Shown here in pieces: positions 1 through 5,860 of a stretch of 6,549 nt of DNA. Origin of the DNA: Deltaproteobacteria bacterium (GTDB taxonomy: Bacteria > Desulfobacterota > Desulfomonilia > UBA1062). A model generated the notes under the pieces. It made no database searches, was not told the origin of the DNA, and was given only the letters and a program-made list of their open reading frames with translations. The translations under genes were made by a program, and so were the position numbers. The stretch lies in the NCBI GenBank assembly GCA_016934135.1, contig JAFGTK010000291.1, positions 1 through 6,549 on the forward strand, written 5' to 3'. How positions within the stretch are numbered: the first letter of the stretch is position 1; each line of letters opens with the position of its first letter.

Positions 1-1
1 A

Positions 2-775
2 CCATACAGTTTCACCGCACATGCAAACGACATCTTCGAACGCGGATGGCTCTTAAAGGAAAAGGTGGAGCGCTCTGCGTTCACTGTAGTGATCTCGGAA
101 TTCAACAAAGACTTCCTCATAAAGAACAGGGCGCCGGAGAATAAGATCCATGTCATACACTGCGGGGTCGATTCCAGCCTGTTTCAGGCAGGCAAGTCTA
201 TGCGAATCTCAAAGCCCCTGAAGATAGGGGCCTTGGGCAGGATGGTTGAAAAGAAAGGATTCGATACCCTCATCGATGCAGGCAGAATACTTTTGGATTC
301 AGGAAAATCACTGCGCATACATATCGCCGGCGACGGCCCACTCATGAAAGATCTGAGTAAACAGGCCCGTGTGATGGGATTTACCGACAATGTTATACTT
401 TCAGGCCCCCTGCCCCATGACAGCGTATCCTCATGGCTCAAGGGGCTGGATATCTTTGTTCTGCCATGCAGAAAAGACAGCAATGGAGACATGGACGGCA
501 TCCCTGTAGTCCTTATGGAGGCAATGCTCTCAGGGGTCCCGGTTGTGAGTACACGCATCTCGGGAATACCTGAGCTGATTCAGGACGGGGTAACAGGATG
601 CCTCGCCGATCCTGACAATCCTTCTGAACTGGCAGCAGCAATTGACAGGATTGCAGGTGACAGCAGGTTCAGGAAGACTTTAACAACCAATGCAAAAAAA
701 AAGGTCCGTGAAGAATTCGACCTTTCCAGAAACACAGGGCGACGTGCGGAATTGTATAAGGAATCGATAGTATGA
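2..775 (+). CDS. GT4 family glycosyltransferase, WcaL-like (5' truncated)
   Basis: This is the C-terminal 257 residues of a GT-B fold, retaining glycosyltransferase that moves a sugar from a nucleotide donor to a growing glycan on the cytoplasmic side. The frame is open to the window edge and already reads YSFTAHANDIFERG from visible residue 2, a stretch typical of the end of the N-terminal domain in WcaL/AmsK-like enzymes. The GTG at 65 is therefore internal, and roughly 140-150 residues are missing if the protein is of usual length (about 400). Visible C-domain motifs are the GALGRMVEKKGFD start of the nucleotide-binding domain, HIAGDGPLM, the DMDGIPVVLMEAM segment with catalytic-type Glu173 (visible numbering), and SGIPELIQDGVTG. 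The first acidic residue of the E-x7-E motif is Asp165 instead of Glu. The stop TGA overlaps the next start (ATGA). The donor sugar cannot be read from sequence. Confidence 0.93.
   Translation, partial: PYSFTAHANDIFERGWLLKEKVERSAFTVVISEFNKDFLIKNRAPENKIHVIHCGVDSSLFQAGKSMRISKPLKIGALGRMVEKKGFDTLIDAGRILLDSGKSLRIHIAGDGPLMKDLSKQARVMGFTDNVILSGPLPHDSVSSWLKGLDIFVLPCRKDSNGDMDGIPVVLMEAMLSGVPVVSTRISGIPELIQDGVTGCLADPDNPSELAAAIDRIAGDSRFRKTLTTNAKKKVREEFDLSRNTGRRAELYKESIV
700..725 (-). repeat. Inverted repeat beside an A9 tract (terminator-like on the minus strand)
   Basis: AAAGGTC (700-706) and GACCTTT (719-725) form a perfect 7-bp stem around a 12-base loop. The run of nine A at 694-702 overlaps its left arm. 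Read on the minus strand this is a hairpin followed directly by a T tract, the layout of an intrinsic terminator, but the stem is short and half AT. It lies within the coding region for AKKKVREEFDLS near the end of the GT4 gene, so it may only reflect codon choice. The structure is seen directly; a function is not shown. Confidence 0.35.
758..762 (+). promoter_or_regulatory. Shine-Dalgarno site for the 772 GT2 gene
   Basis: AAGGA lies 9 bases before the ATG at 772, inside the end of the GT4 gene. Together with the ATGA stop/start overlap at 772-775 it supports this start and suggests translational coupling of the two glycosyltransferases. Confidence 0.6.
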
Positions 776-1674
776 ATAAGATAAAACCCGGATATATCAT
801 AATCTGCCCGGTCCGTAATGAAGAGAACTTTCTGTCTGCAGCTATAGAAAGCATTGCTGGCCAGAGCATACAGCCTGCTGAATATATTCTCGTGGATGAC
901 GGCTCCACAGACAGGACTTTCGATATAATAAAAGAGGCAGCCGAGAAATATTCATGGATCCATTATGTCCAGCGTACAGACAGGGGAGAACGTAAGGTTG
1001 GCCCTGGTGTGGTCGAAGCCTTTTACGCCGGTTATCAGGCCATCCGCTCAAAAAAATACGACTATATCTGCAAGATGGATGGAGATCTAACTGTGGGACC
1101 GCTCTATTTTGAAACCCTTTTTGATAAATTCAAACAAGACCCTTACCTTGGCGCTGCAAGCGGAAAGCTTTACCTGGATATGTCAGACGGCAAGCTGATT
1201 GAAGAGCGTATTTCGGATGAAAGTGTTCTAGGGGGCGTGCTCTGCATTTCCAGAAGATGTTTTGAGGCGATAGGGGGATTCGTGCAGCAGGTGATGTGGG
1301 ACGGTATAACCTTCCACCGCTGCCGCATGGAAGGTTTCCGGACCTGCAGTTTCAAAGATCGCGACCTGATGATATATGACCACCGCCTGATGGGTTCATC
1401 GCACAAGAGCGTCTTCCACGGCAGGATCAGGTGGGGATGGGGACAGTACTTCATGGGAACCCATCCCCTTTATATACTGGCGATAGGGGCCTACAGGATG
1501 CTAGAGCATCCATTTGTCATCGGCGGCATACTGATCGTGCTTGGATATCTCAAAGGCTGGATCATAAAAACACCCAGGTACGATTACCCGGGTTTCAGGA
1601 AATCTCTGCATGCATGGCAGCTCGAGCGTCTCAGGATAGGAAAACGCCTGGAAAACATCCCGGATATACCCTGA
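772..1674 (+). CDS. GT2 family glycosyltransferase with C-terminal hydrophobic region
   Basis: This is a GT-A fold inverting glycosyltransferase of 300 residues, predicted to add one sugar to a lipid-linked glycan at the inner membrane face. The N-terminal fold begins IIICPVRNEENF (residues 9-20), followed by the nucleotide-binding VDDGSTDRT (41-49) and the metal-binding DGD (103-105, in KMDGDLTVGP). A likely late acidic/acceptor region is WDG (176-178). After this come an aromatic, basic segment GRIRWGWGQYF (217-227) and one or two hydrophobic stretches (about 231-244 and 246-265) that probably anchor the protein to the membrane. The RW at 220-221 faintly recalls the QxxRW motif of processive GT2 enzymes, but the Gln is Gly217, so processivity is not supported. 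Its ATG overlaps the stop of the upstream GT4 gene. The substrate is unknown. Confidence 0.92.
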   Translation: MNKIKPGYIIICPVRNEENFLSAAIESIAGQSIQPAEYILVDDGSTDRTFDIIKEAAEKYSWIHYVQRTDRGERKVGPGVVEAFYAGYQAIRSKKYDYICKMDGDLTVGPLYFETLFDKFKQDPYLGAASGKLYLDMSDGKLIEERISDESVLGGVLCISRRCFEAIGGFVQQVMWDGITFHRCRMEGFRTCSFKDRDLMIYDHRLMGSSHKSVFHGRIRWGWGQYFMGTHPLYILAIGAYRMLEHPFVIGGILIVLGYLKGWIIKTPRYDYPGFRKSLHAWQLERLRIGKRLENIPDIP

Positions 1675-1703
1675 AAAAACCATGGTCATGAGAAAAGAAT
1701 CAT

Positions 1704-2675
1704 ATGAAAACTGAAGCAGATCTGAGCATCATCATTGTGTCGTACAACACCAGAGATATGACCCGCAGGTGCCTTGAAAGCGTATATAAGCACTCTGCAG
1801 GTATCTCATGCCAGATCTTTGTAGTTGACAATGCCTCTTCAGACGGTTCCGCAGACATGGTAAAAGTTGACTTTCCCTGTGTGAATCTTATTCGCCTTGA
1901 AAAAAACATGGGTTTTGCAGCAGGAAACAACCAGGGCATCAGGAATGCCTCAGGCAGATATGTCCTGCTGCTGAATTCCGATGCGTTCATTTCTGAAGGG
2001 GTACTGGAATCCACCATAAACTATATGGATACTAATCCGAATGTAGGCATACTCGGATGCAGGCTCACGAACCCTGACGCTTCACCCCAGCCCTCAGCAA
2101 GGATGCTCCCGAGCCCGTTGAACAAGTTCTTTGTGATAACAGGGCTTTCTTCACGTTTCCCTAAGTCGCGCATCTTCGGCCGTGTGGATTTTTCCTGGTG
2201 GGACCACTCGCAGCCGCGCAGGGTGGGATGGGTTGTGGGTGCATATTTTCTGATACGCTCTGACACCATAGCGGATATCGGCCTGCTCGATGAGCGATAC
2301 TTTCTCTATTTTGAAGAAATCGACTACTGCAAGGCAGCGCAGGAATCCGGATGGGACGTGATCTTTTATCCATATGCCAGGGTAATACATCTGGGAGGGC
2401 AGAGTGCAGAGAGAACAGACAAAGAGATATCATCGAAGGGCAGACAGTTATTGAATTACCGCATCGAAAGCGAATTCAGATACTACAGAAAATGGTACGG
2501 ACTGACCCTTGTCCTGATATCAGCCGGCATTGAACTGTTGTGGAAAGGAGCGGTATTCCTTAAGAACTCACTCATCAGGTCACCGGGTGCACTACGTAAA
2601 AGAACAGAGGCACTGGTTACAGCGAGGATTATCCTGTCAACACTTATAACAGACAGTTTCGGCAAGGGTAAATAG
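1704..2675 (+). CDS. GT2 family glycosyltransferase, rhamnosyltransferase (WbbL)-like
   Basis: This GT-A enzyme of 323 residues resembles the WbbL/RfbF group of bacterial rhamnosyl- and related sugar transferases. Motifs in order are SIIIVSYNTRDMTRRCLES (8-26), VVDNASSDGS (40-49), NMGFAAGNNQGI (68-79), the metal-binding NSDA (91-94, the NSD form of DxD), VGAYFLIRSD (178-187), and the acceptor-side acidic cluster FEEIDYC (203-209) followed by YPYARVIHLGGQS (222-234). These are complete and correctly spaced, so it should be active. The C-terminal tail has a hydrophobic patch around 266-280 that may touch the membrane. It starts 29 bases after the previous stop. An in-frame TGA at 1689-1691 excludes any earlier start, and the upstream purine stretch is only a weak ribosome site. 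The WbbL group fits sequence style; the actual sugar could be something other than rhamnose. Confidence 0.92.
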   Translation: MKTEADLSIIIVSYNTRDMTRRCLESVYKHSAGISCQIFVVDNASSDGSADMVKVDFPCVNLIRLEKNMGFAAGNNQGIRNASGRYVLLLNSDAFISEGVLESTINYMDTNPNVGILGCRLTNPDASPQPSARMLPSPLNKFFVITGLSSRFPKSRIFGRVDFSWWDHSQPRRVGWVVGAYFLIRSDTIADIGLLDERYFLYFEEIDYCKAAQESGWDVIFYPYARVIHLGGQSAERTDKEISSKGRQLLNYRIESEFRYYRKWYGLTLVLISAGIELLWKGAVFLKNSLIRSPGALRKRTEALVTARIILSTLITDSFGKGK

Positions 2676-2681
2676 ACGACC

Positions 2682-3728
2682 ATGGATACTGGGAAGAAAC
2701 ACATAAGCGTCGTTATAATCGGGCTGAATGTCGAGGAGAGTATCGCTGCGTGCATCTCCTCTGTACTCGATGCAGATTATCCGGGAAGATACATCGAGAT
2801 CATCTATGTGGACGGCGGATCAATGGACAGGAGCGTTGAGGTCGCAAGAAGATATAAAAAGGTCAAGGTAATAGAACTGAAGGACCCTCACCCTACACCG
2901 GGCAAGGGACGGAATGCCGGTCTCGGTGCTGCACGTCACGGGATCATCCAGTTTCTCGATGCCGATACAACAGTTCATCCCCAATGGCTTCAAACAGCGC
3001 TTCCTTATCTGCACGATACAGTGGCTGCTGTTACAGGCCGAATAATCGAGAGGCACCCTGAAAAAAACATCTTCCATATCATAGGCAATATGGAATGGAG
3101 CATCTCTGCAGGCAGTCGCGGTCATGAATTCCTTGAAGGCCCGTGCGCTGTTTTCGGCGGCATTGTCCTTGCCTTCAAAGATGCGATCATTCAGGCTGGC
3201 GCATATGATGAGTCACTGGTGGCAGGCGAAGACCCTGATATCAGCTACCGCGTCAGGAAAAACGGATGGACCATTTACCGTATACCCTCGAACATGGTCG
3301 ACCACGACCTGAACATGAATACTTTTGGTCAGTACTGGAAAAGGGCTTTCAGGAGCGGCCATGCCTATGCAGAAATCGGCCTGCGTTATAGAAAGGAAAA
3401 AGAAAAGTTCTTCATGCGGCAACTGATCCGCATATGTCTTGGTGCAACGGTTCCTGCCATTTTATTCGTCCTGTCCATACTTCTGCGCCGCATGTCACTG
3501 GGGGCAGTCCTTTCCCTGATGATCGCATGCAGACCGTTTTCCAAGATATTCAAGTTCCGGGCATCGATTGGGAGCCTCAAGAAGGCGGCGCTATACTGCG
3601 CACATCTGTCATTTGTCGTATATCCGCAGTTTATAGGCGTTCTCAGGTACCTTATGACATCCGTAACAGGTATTCCTCTTACCAACAAAGGGTACATACA
3701 CACAAAGAAAAGGCAGCCTGCACTATGA
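2682..3728 (+). CDS. GT2 family glycosyltransferase, ExoA-like, membrane-anchored
   Basis: This GT-A enzyme of 348 residues resembles the ExoA (succinoglycan) type. Motifs are SVVIIGLNVEESI (9-21), VDGGSMDRS (43-51), PGKGRNAGLGAARHG (73-87), the metal-binding DADT (93-96), GEDPDISYRV (182-191) carrying the likely catalytic Glu183-Asp184, and QYWKRAFRSGHAY (217-229). The end holds two to three hydrophobic segments (about 249-268, 270-286 and 301-325), consistent with a catalytic domain on the cytoplasmic side anchored in the inner membrane. The ATG follows the previous stop by six bases in the same frame (TAG ACG ACC ATG), so no earlier start is possible unless the amber is read through. AAGGG at 2664-2668 is the nearest ribosome-site-like sequence, at a long 13-base spacing. 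Its stop overlaps the next gene's start. Donor and acceptor are unknown. Confidence 0.92.
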   Translation: MDTGKKHISVVIIGLNVEESIAACISSVLDADYPGRYIEIIYVDGGSMDRSVEVARRYKKVKVIELKDPHPTPGKGRNAGLGAARHGIIQFLDADTTVHPQWLQTALPYLHDTVAAVTGRIIERHPEKNIFHIIGNMEWSISAGSRGHEFLEGPCAVFGGIVLAFKDAIIQAGAYDESLVAGEDPDISYRVRKNGWTIYRIPSNMVDHDLNMNTFGQYWKRAFRSGHAYAEIGLRYRKEKEKFFMRQLIRICLGATVPAILFVLSILLRRMSLGAVLSLMIACRPFSKIFKFRASIGSLKKAALYCAHLSFVVYPQFIGVLRYLMTSVTGIPLTNKGYIHTKKRQPAL

Positions 3729-5614
3729 GTGGATGCTATATCGTTCAGACAGAGAAAAAGCAGGATCTGCATCACATAGCCGGGGTACTCTCCTCACAGA
3801 TAGCCTGCGGAGGGGAGAAGATAAACCATTACGCAATATCAGGACAGACAGTCATGGGCCTTGTAAGTCCGGACAAGTTCTCAAAAGGAATCATGCCCCT
3901 GTACATGCCTGAAACAGGTCTCTGGGGCATTCTCATGGGAGAACTTCATGAATGCGACTATCTTTCAGCCTGGCATGCAGACAATCCAGGCATAGACCGG
4001 GATATTGAAATCCTTGCCTGTCTGTACCGGAAAGAAAGCCTTGTAAGAGCCCTTCCTCAGTTAAACGGCGCCTTCTTTTTCATATTATGGGATCCCGGGA
4101 CAAAAACCCTTGTTGCAGCAAATGACAGATACGGCCTGTATCCTATGTACTGGGCATACTCGGGCAATGGATTCTGTCTGGCGAGCAGGATGCTGTGCCC
4201 AATCTTATCAGGCATTGCAGACGCGTCATGGGACCTTGCCGGGGTGGCCCAGTTTCTGACAACAGACGACTATCTTGGAGAGACAACCCTTATCAAGGGC
4301 GTAAGAACCTTCCCACAGGCATCGATCATGATAAAAACCGGGGACGCACTCAAATGGCATACATACTGGCACTATGATTACACTTCAGAACTGGATGAAA
4401 TCCCAGAGGAAGAACTTGCAGAAGAAATCGGAGCGCGATTCCTGAGAGCAGTACAACGCCAGAGTGCCGGAAAAACACGGATCGGCATAACACTCAGCGG
4501 CGGACTGGATTCCAGGCTTATTCTCGCCGCAGCACATAAGGCACGCCTACCTGTTCAGACCTTTACCTGGGGCAAGGCCGATGCATACGACAGGACCTTT
4601 GCCAGACAGGCAGCTCATCTTTTTGAGACCGAACATCATGACTGCGACTACCTTGCCAATAATGTTTCGATCCGGCATGAAGAAGGTATCCGGATAACAG
4701 AAGGTCTCATCAATTACTTTGACTGCCACATGCTGTTCCACCTGCACATCCTGCAGGAACATGCCGATGTCATCCTCAACGGGTATGCAGGCGATCTTGT
4801 GCTCGGCGGTTCGTATCTCCGCAATGCATGGATGTCCGCCATGCCGGAGACTGATCTGGCAAAAAGGCTATTCGCCTGGAGAAACACCCTTGTTCCGGAA
4901 AACCGCCTTGCTGATGCAGTCCCTGATTTATCAGGTCTCGACAGGGATCTTTATCCGTCCATGCTCTATCATTGCATGCTCTCGCAGCTGAATGGGCATA
5001 TGCCTGTACCGGATCGCACGGACCGGTTCTTTCTGGAGAACCGGGTAAGGAGGTCCACTTCAATGGGCACTGTACTGATGCGGGAAGCGGTAGAATCAGC
5101 TGCCTGCTTTTTCGAATACAGCCTCCTTGATCTCATCACACAGATCCCGTACAGACTCCGTCATGAACACCGGATATACCGTGCCATGATGAAACAGTCA
5201 TTTCCACAGGCCATGCGCGTACGCTGGCAGAGAACCCTGCTGCCTGCTTATGCTCCGTCATATATGGATCTGCCGGCAAAGGCGTTCTTAAAAGGCTGCA
5301 GGATTCTGGAGAAAAGATACGGATGGCCGCACATCTCTTCCCGCCAGTCCCCTGTCAACTTCGCACAGATCTTAAGGCAGAGGTTGCGTCCCTGGATGGA
5401 CAGCGTTATCCGTGACAAACATCCTGCATGTGACGAAATCCTTAAAAAGGACTTCTGCAACAAGATATGGGAACAGCATCTGACCGGCCATGATCACACG
5501 CGCCTTCTGGGCGTCATTGCAAGCCTTCGTGGCGTATCCACCCTTCTTTATAATAAAAGCTCGGGTTCAATCCCAACCTTCAATATCCCGATACAGGTAA
5601 CACACAGGACATGA
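3725..5614 (+). CDS. Asparagine-synthetase-like amidotransferase without Cys2
   Basis: The product (629 residues) has the two-domain plan of AsnB: an N-terminal class II glutaminase-like domain and a C-terminal ATP-pyrophosphatase domain. The second domain shows the PP-loop SGGLDS (258-263), the following FTWGKADAYDRTFARQAA, and NGYAGDLVLGGS (352-363), equivalent to the conserved GxGGDExxGG with Asp357 kept but Glu replaced by Leu358. The first domain keeps LNGAFFFILWD (113-123) and NDRYG (133-137). It begins MSGCYIV instead of MCGI, so the Cys2 nucleophile is absent, and the NGE motif reads MGE. It may use free ammonia or another amine, or may ligate another substrate. In glycan loci such proteins (for example WbpS of Pseudomonas aeruginosa) are thought to amidate uronic acids. 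The chosen start gives an ATGA overlap with the upstream gene. The frame is open back to 3434, but that stretch is GT2 coding sequence in another frame. Confidence 0.88.
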   Translation: MSGCYIVQTEKKQDLHHIAGVLSSQIACGGEKINHYAISGQTVMGLVSPDKFSKGIMPLYMPETGLWGILMGELHECDYLSAWHADNPGIDRDIEILACLYRKESLVRALPQLNGAFFFILWDPGTKTLVAANDRYGLYPMYWAYSGNGFCLASRMLCPILSGIADASWDLAGVAQFLTTDDYLGETTLIKGVRTFPQASIMIKTGDALKWHTYWHYDYTSELDEIPEEELAEEIGARFLRAVQRQSAGKTRIGITLSGGLDSRLILAAAHKARLPVQTFTWGKADAYDRTFARQAAHLFETEHHDCDYLANNVSIRHEEGIRITEGLINYFDCHMLFHLHILQEHADVILNGYAGDLVLGGSYLRNAWMSAMPETDLAKRLFAWRNTLVPENRLADAVPDLSGLDRDLYPSMLYHCMLSQLNGHMPVPDRTDRFFLENRVRRSTSMGTVLMREAVESAACFFEYSLLDLITQIPYRLRHEHRIYRAMMKQSFPQAMRVRWQRTLLPAYAPSYMDLPAKAFLKGCRILEKRYGWPHISSRQSPVNFAQILRQRLRPWMDSVIRDKHPACDEILKKDFCNKIWEQHLTGHDHTRLLGVIASLRGVSTLLYNKSSGSIPTFNIPIQVTHRT

Positions 5615-5668
5615 TCCGCCATACTAATGCTTAATAGTCGATCTCCATTAAAAGGATTTAAGAAGCAG

Positions 5669-5685
5669 TGACTTTTGACCTGTCA
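5669..5685. promoter_or_regulatory. TGAC repeat and dyad, possible operator
   Basis: TGAC occurs at 5669-5672 and again at 5676-5679, the second forming the small dyad TGAC-CT-GTCA (5676-5685). A TTGACC at 5675-5680 inside it could be a -35 element, but no good -10 lies 16-18 bases downstream. The half-sites are seen directly; regulator binding is only a guess. Confidence 0.2.
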
Positions 5686-5734
5686 TCACATTTCCAAATA
5701 GTTACTTAAGAAAATGCTAATCATACCGATGAGA

Positions 5735-5740
5735 TACAAT
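5735..5740 (+). promoter_or_regulatory. Possible -10 element TACAAT
   Basis: TACAAT differs from the sigma-70 consensus TATAAT at one base and lies about 120 bases before the DUF4114 start, in an AT-rich stretch. There is no recognisable -35 hexamer 16-18 bases upstream, so it would need an activator or may be chance. Confidence 0.25.
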
Positions 5741-5815
5741 AAAAGGGTTCATTATATGCACATACAGGAGGAATGGCATCTATCTACATCTGCTGATTAC
5801 TTCTCCCTGTTGTGC

Positions 5816-5829
5816 AGAACACAGAACAC
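5816..5829 (+). repeat. Tandem 7-base repeat AGAACAC x2
   Basis: AGAACAC occurs twice head to tail at 5816-5822 and 5823-5829, directly before a palindrome and the ribosome site of the DUF4114 gene. It is short, so it could be chance, a leader-RNA element or a protein half-site pair. Confidence 0.3.
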
Positions 5830-5839
5830 ACATGCATGT
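5830..5839. repeat. 10-base perfect palindrome ACATGCATGT
   Basis: A perfect palindrome of ten bases ends 21 bases before the ATG at 5861 and abuts the tandem AGAACAC repeat. Its place just upstream of the ribosome site would suit an operator, but nothing in the sequence identifies a regulator. Confidence 0.25.
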
Positions 5840-5851
5840 TTACAAGGAAAC

Positions 5852-5856
5852 GGAGG
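5852..5856 (+). promoter_or_regulatory. Ribosome binding site deciding the 5861 start
   Basis: GGAGG lies four bases before the ATG at 5861. It is the strongest Shine-Dalgarno match before any candidate start of this gene and places the signal peptide at the very N-terminus. The rival is AAGGG at 5743-5747, eight bases before the in-frame ATG at 5756. Confidence 0.7.
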
Positions 5857-5860
5857 TCAA

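Larger units (their letters stand above)
5615..5860 (+). other. Intergenic region, AT-richer, probable promoter region of the DUF4114 gene
   Basis: This gap of 246 bases separates the glycan operon from the secreted-protein gene and is visibly richer in A and T than the coding sequence around it. I see no strong GC-rich hairpin with a T tract after the stop at 5614, so an intrinsic terminator is not evident; only a weak ACTA/TAGT pairing exists at 5623-5638. It contains several TTAA-based words (CTTAAT 5630, TTTAAG 5657, CTTAAG 5705), a TGAC-based dyad, a possible -10 element and small repeats near the ribosome site. The frame of the downstream gene is open from 5702 onward with extra ATGs at 5714, 5729 and 5756. 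No RNA gene or known riboswitch is recognised. Confidence 0.6.

Noticed and set aside
184..558. Minus-strand frame of 124 codons within the GT4 gene
   Set aside because: It is antisense to a well-conserved coding region and has no family features. Other minus-strand frames, such as 3386-3775 and 6193-6447, were rejected for the same reason.
1431..1691. Plus-strand frame of 86 codons
   Set aside because: It lies almost wholly inside the GT2 gene at 772-1674, has no recognisable motifs and no good ribosome site; a shadow of the real gene.
3434..3724. 97-residue N-terminal extension of the AsnB-like protein
   Set aside because: The frame is open, but this stretch is the C-terminal coding region of the upstream GT2 gene in another frame. 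The family's domain begins right at the ATG at 3725, which forms an ATGA overlap.
5615..5700. Intrinsic terminator after the AsnB-like gene
   Set aside because: Only weak AT pairings were found and no hairpin followed by a T tract.
5707..5732. Sigma-28-like TAAG...CCGATGA arrangement
   Set aside because: The -35 part matches poorly and the spacing is not right; likely chance in an AT-rich gap.
5774..5793. TGGCA as a sigma-54 -24 element, as known for some PEP-CTERM gene promoters
   Set aside because: The -12 GC is not at the required spacing; CA lies there instead.
5773..5796. AGGAGG at 5766-5771 followed by a tiny reading frame encoding MASIYIC
   Set aside because: The ribosome-like site is only one base from the ATG, too close to work, and the peptide has only seven residues with no regulatory codon pattern.
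5741..5860. Cyclic-di-GMP (GEMM) riboswitch in the leader of the secreted protein
   Set aside because: The conserved GEMM sequence blocks and paired stems are not visible.
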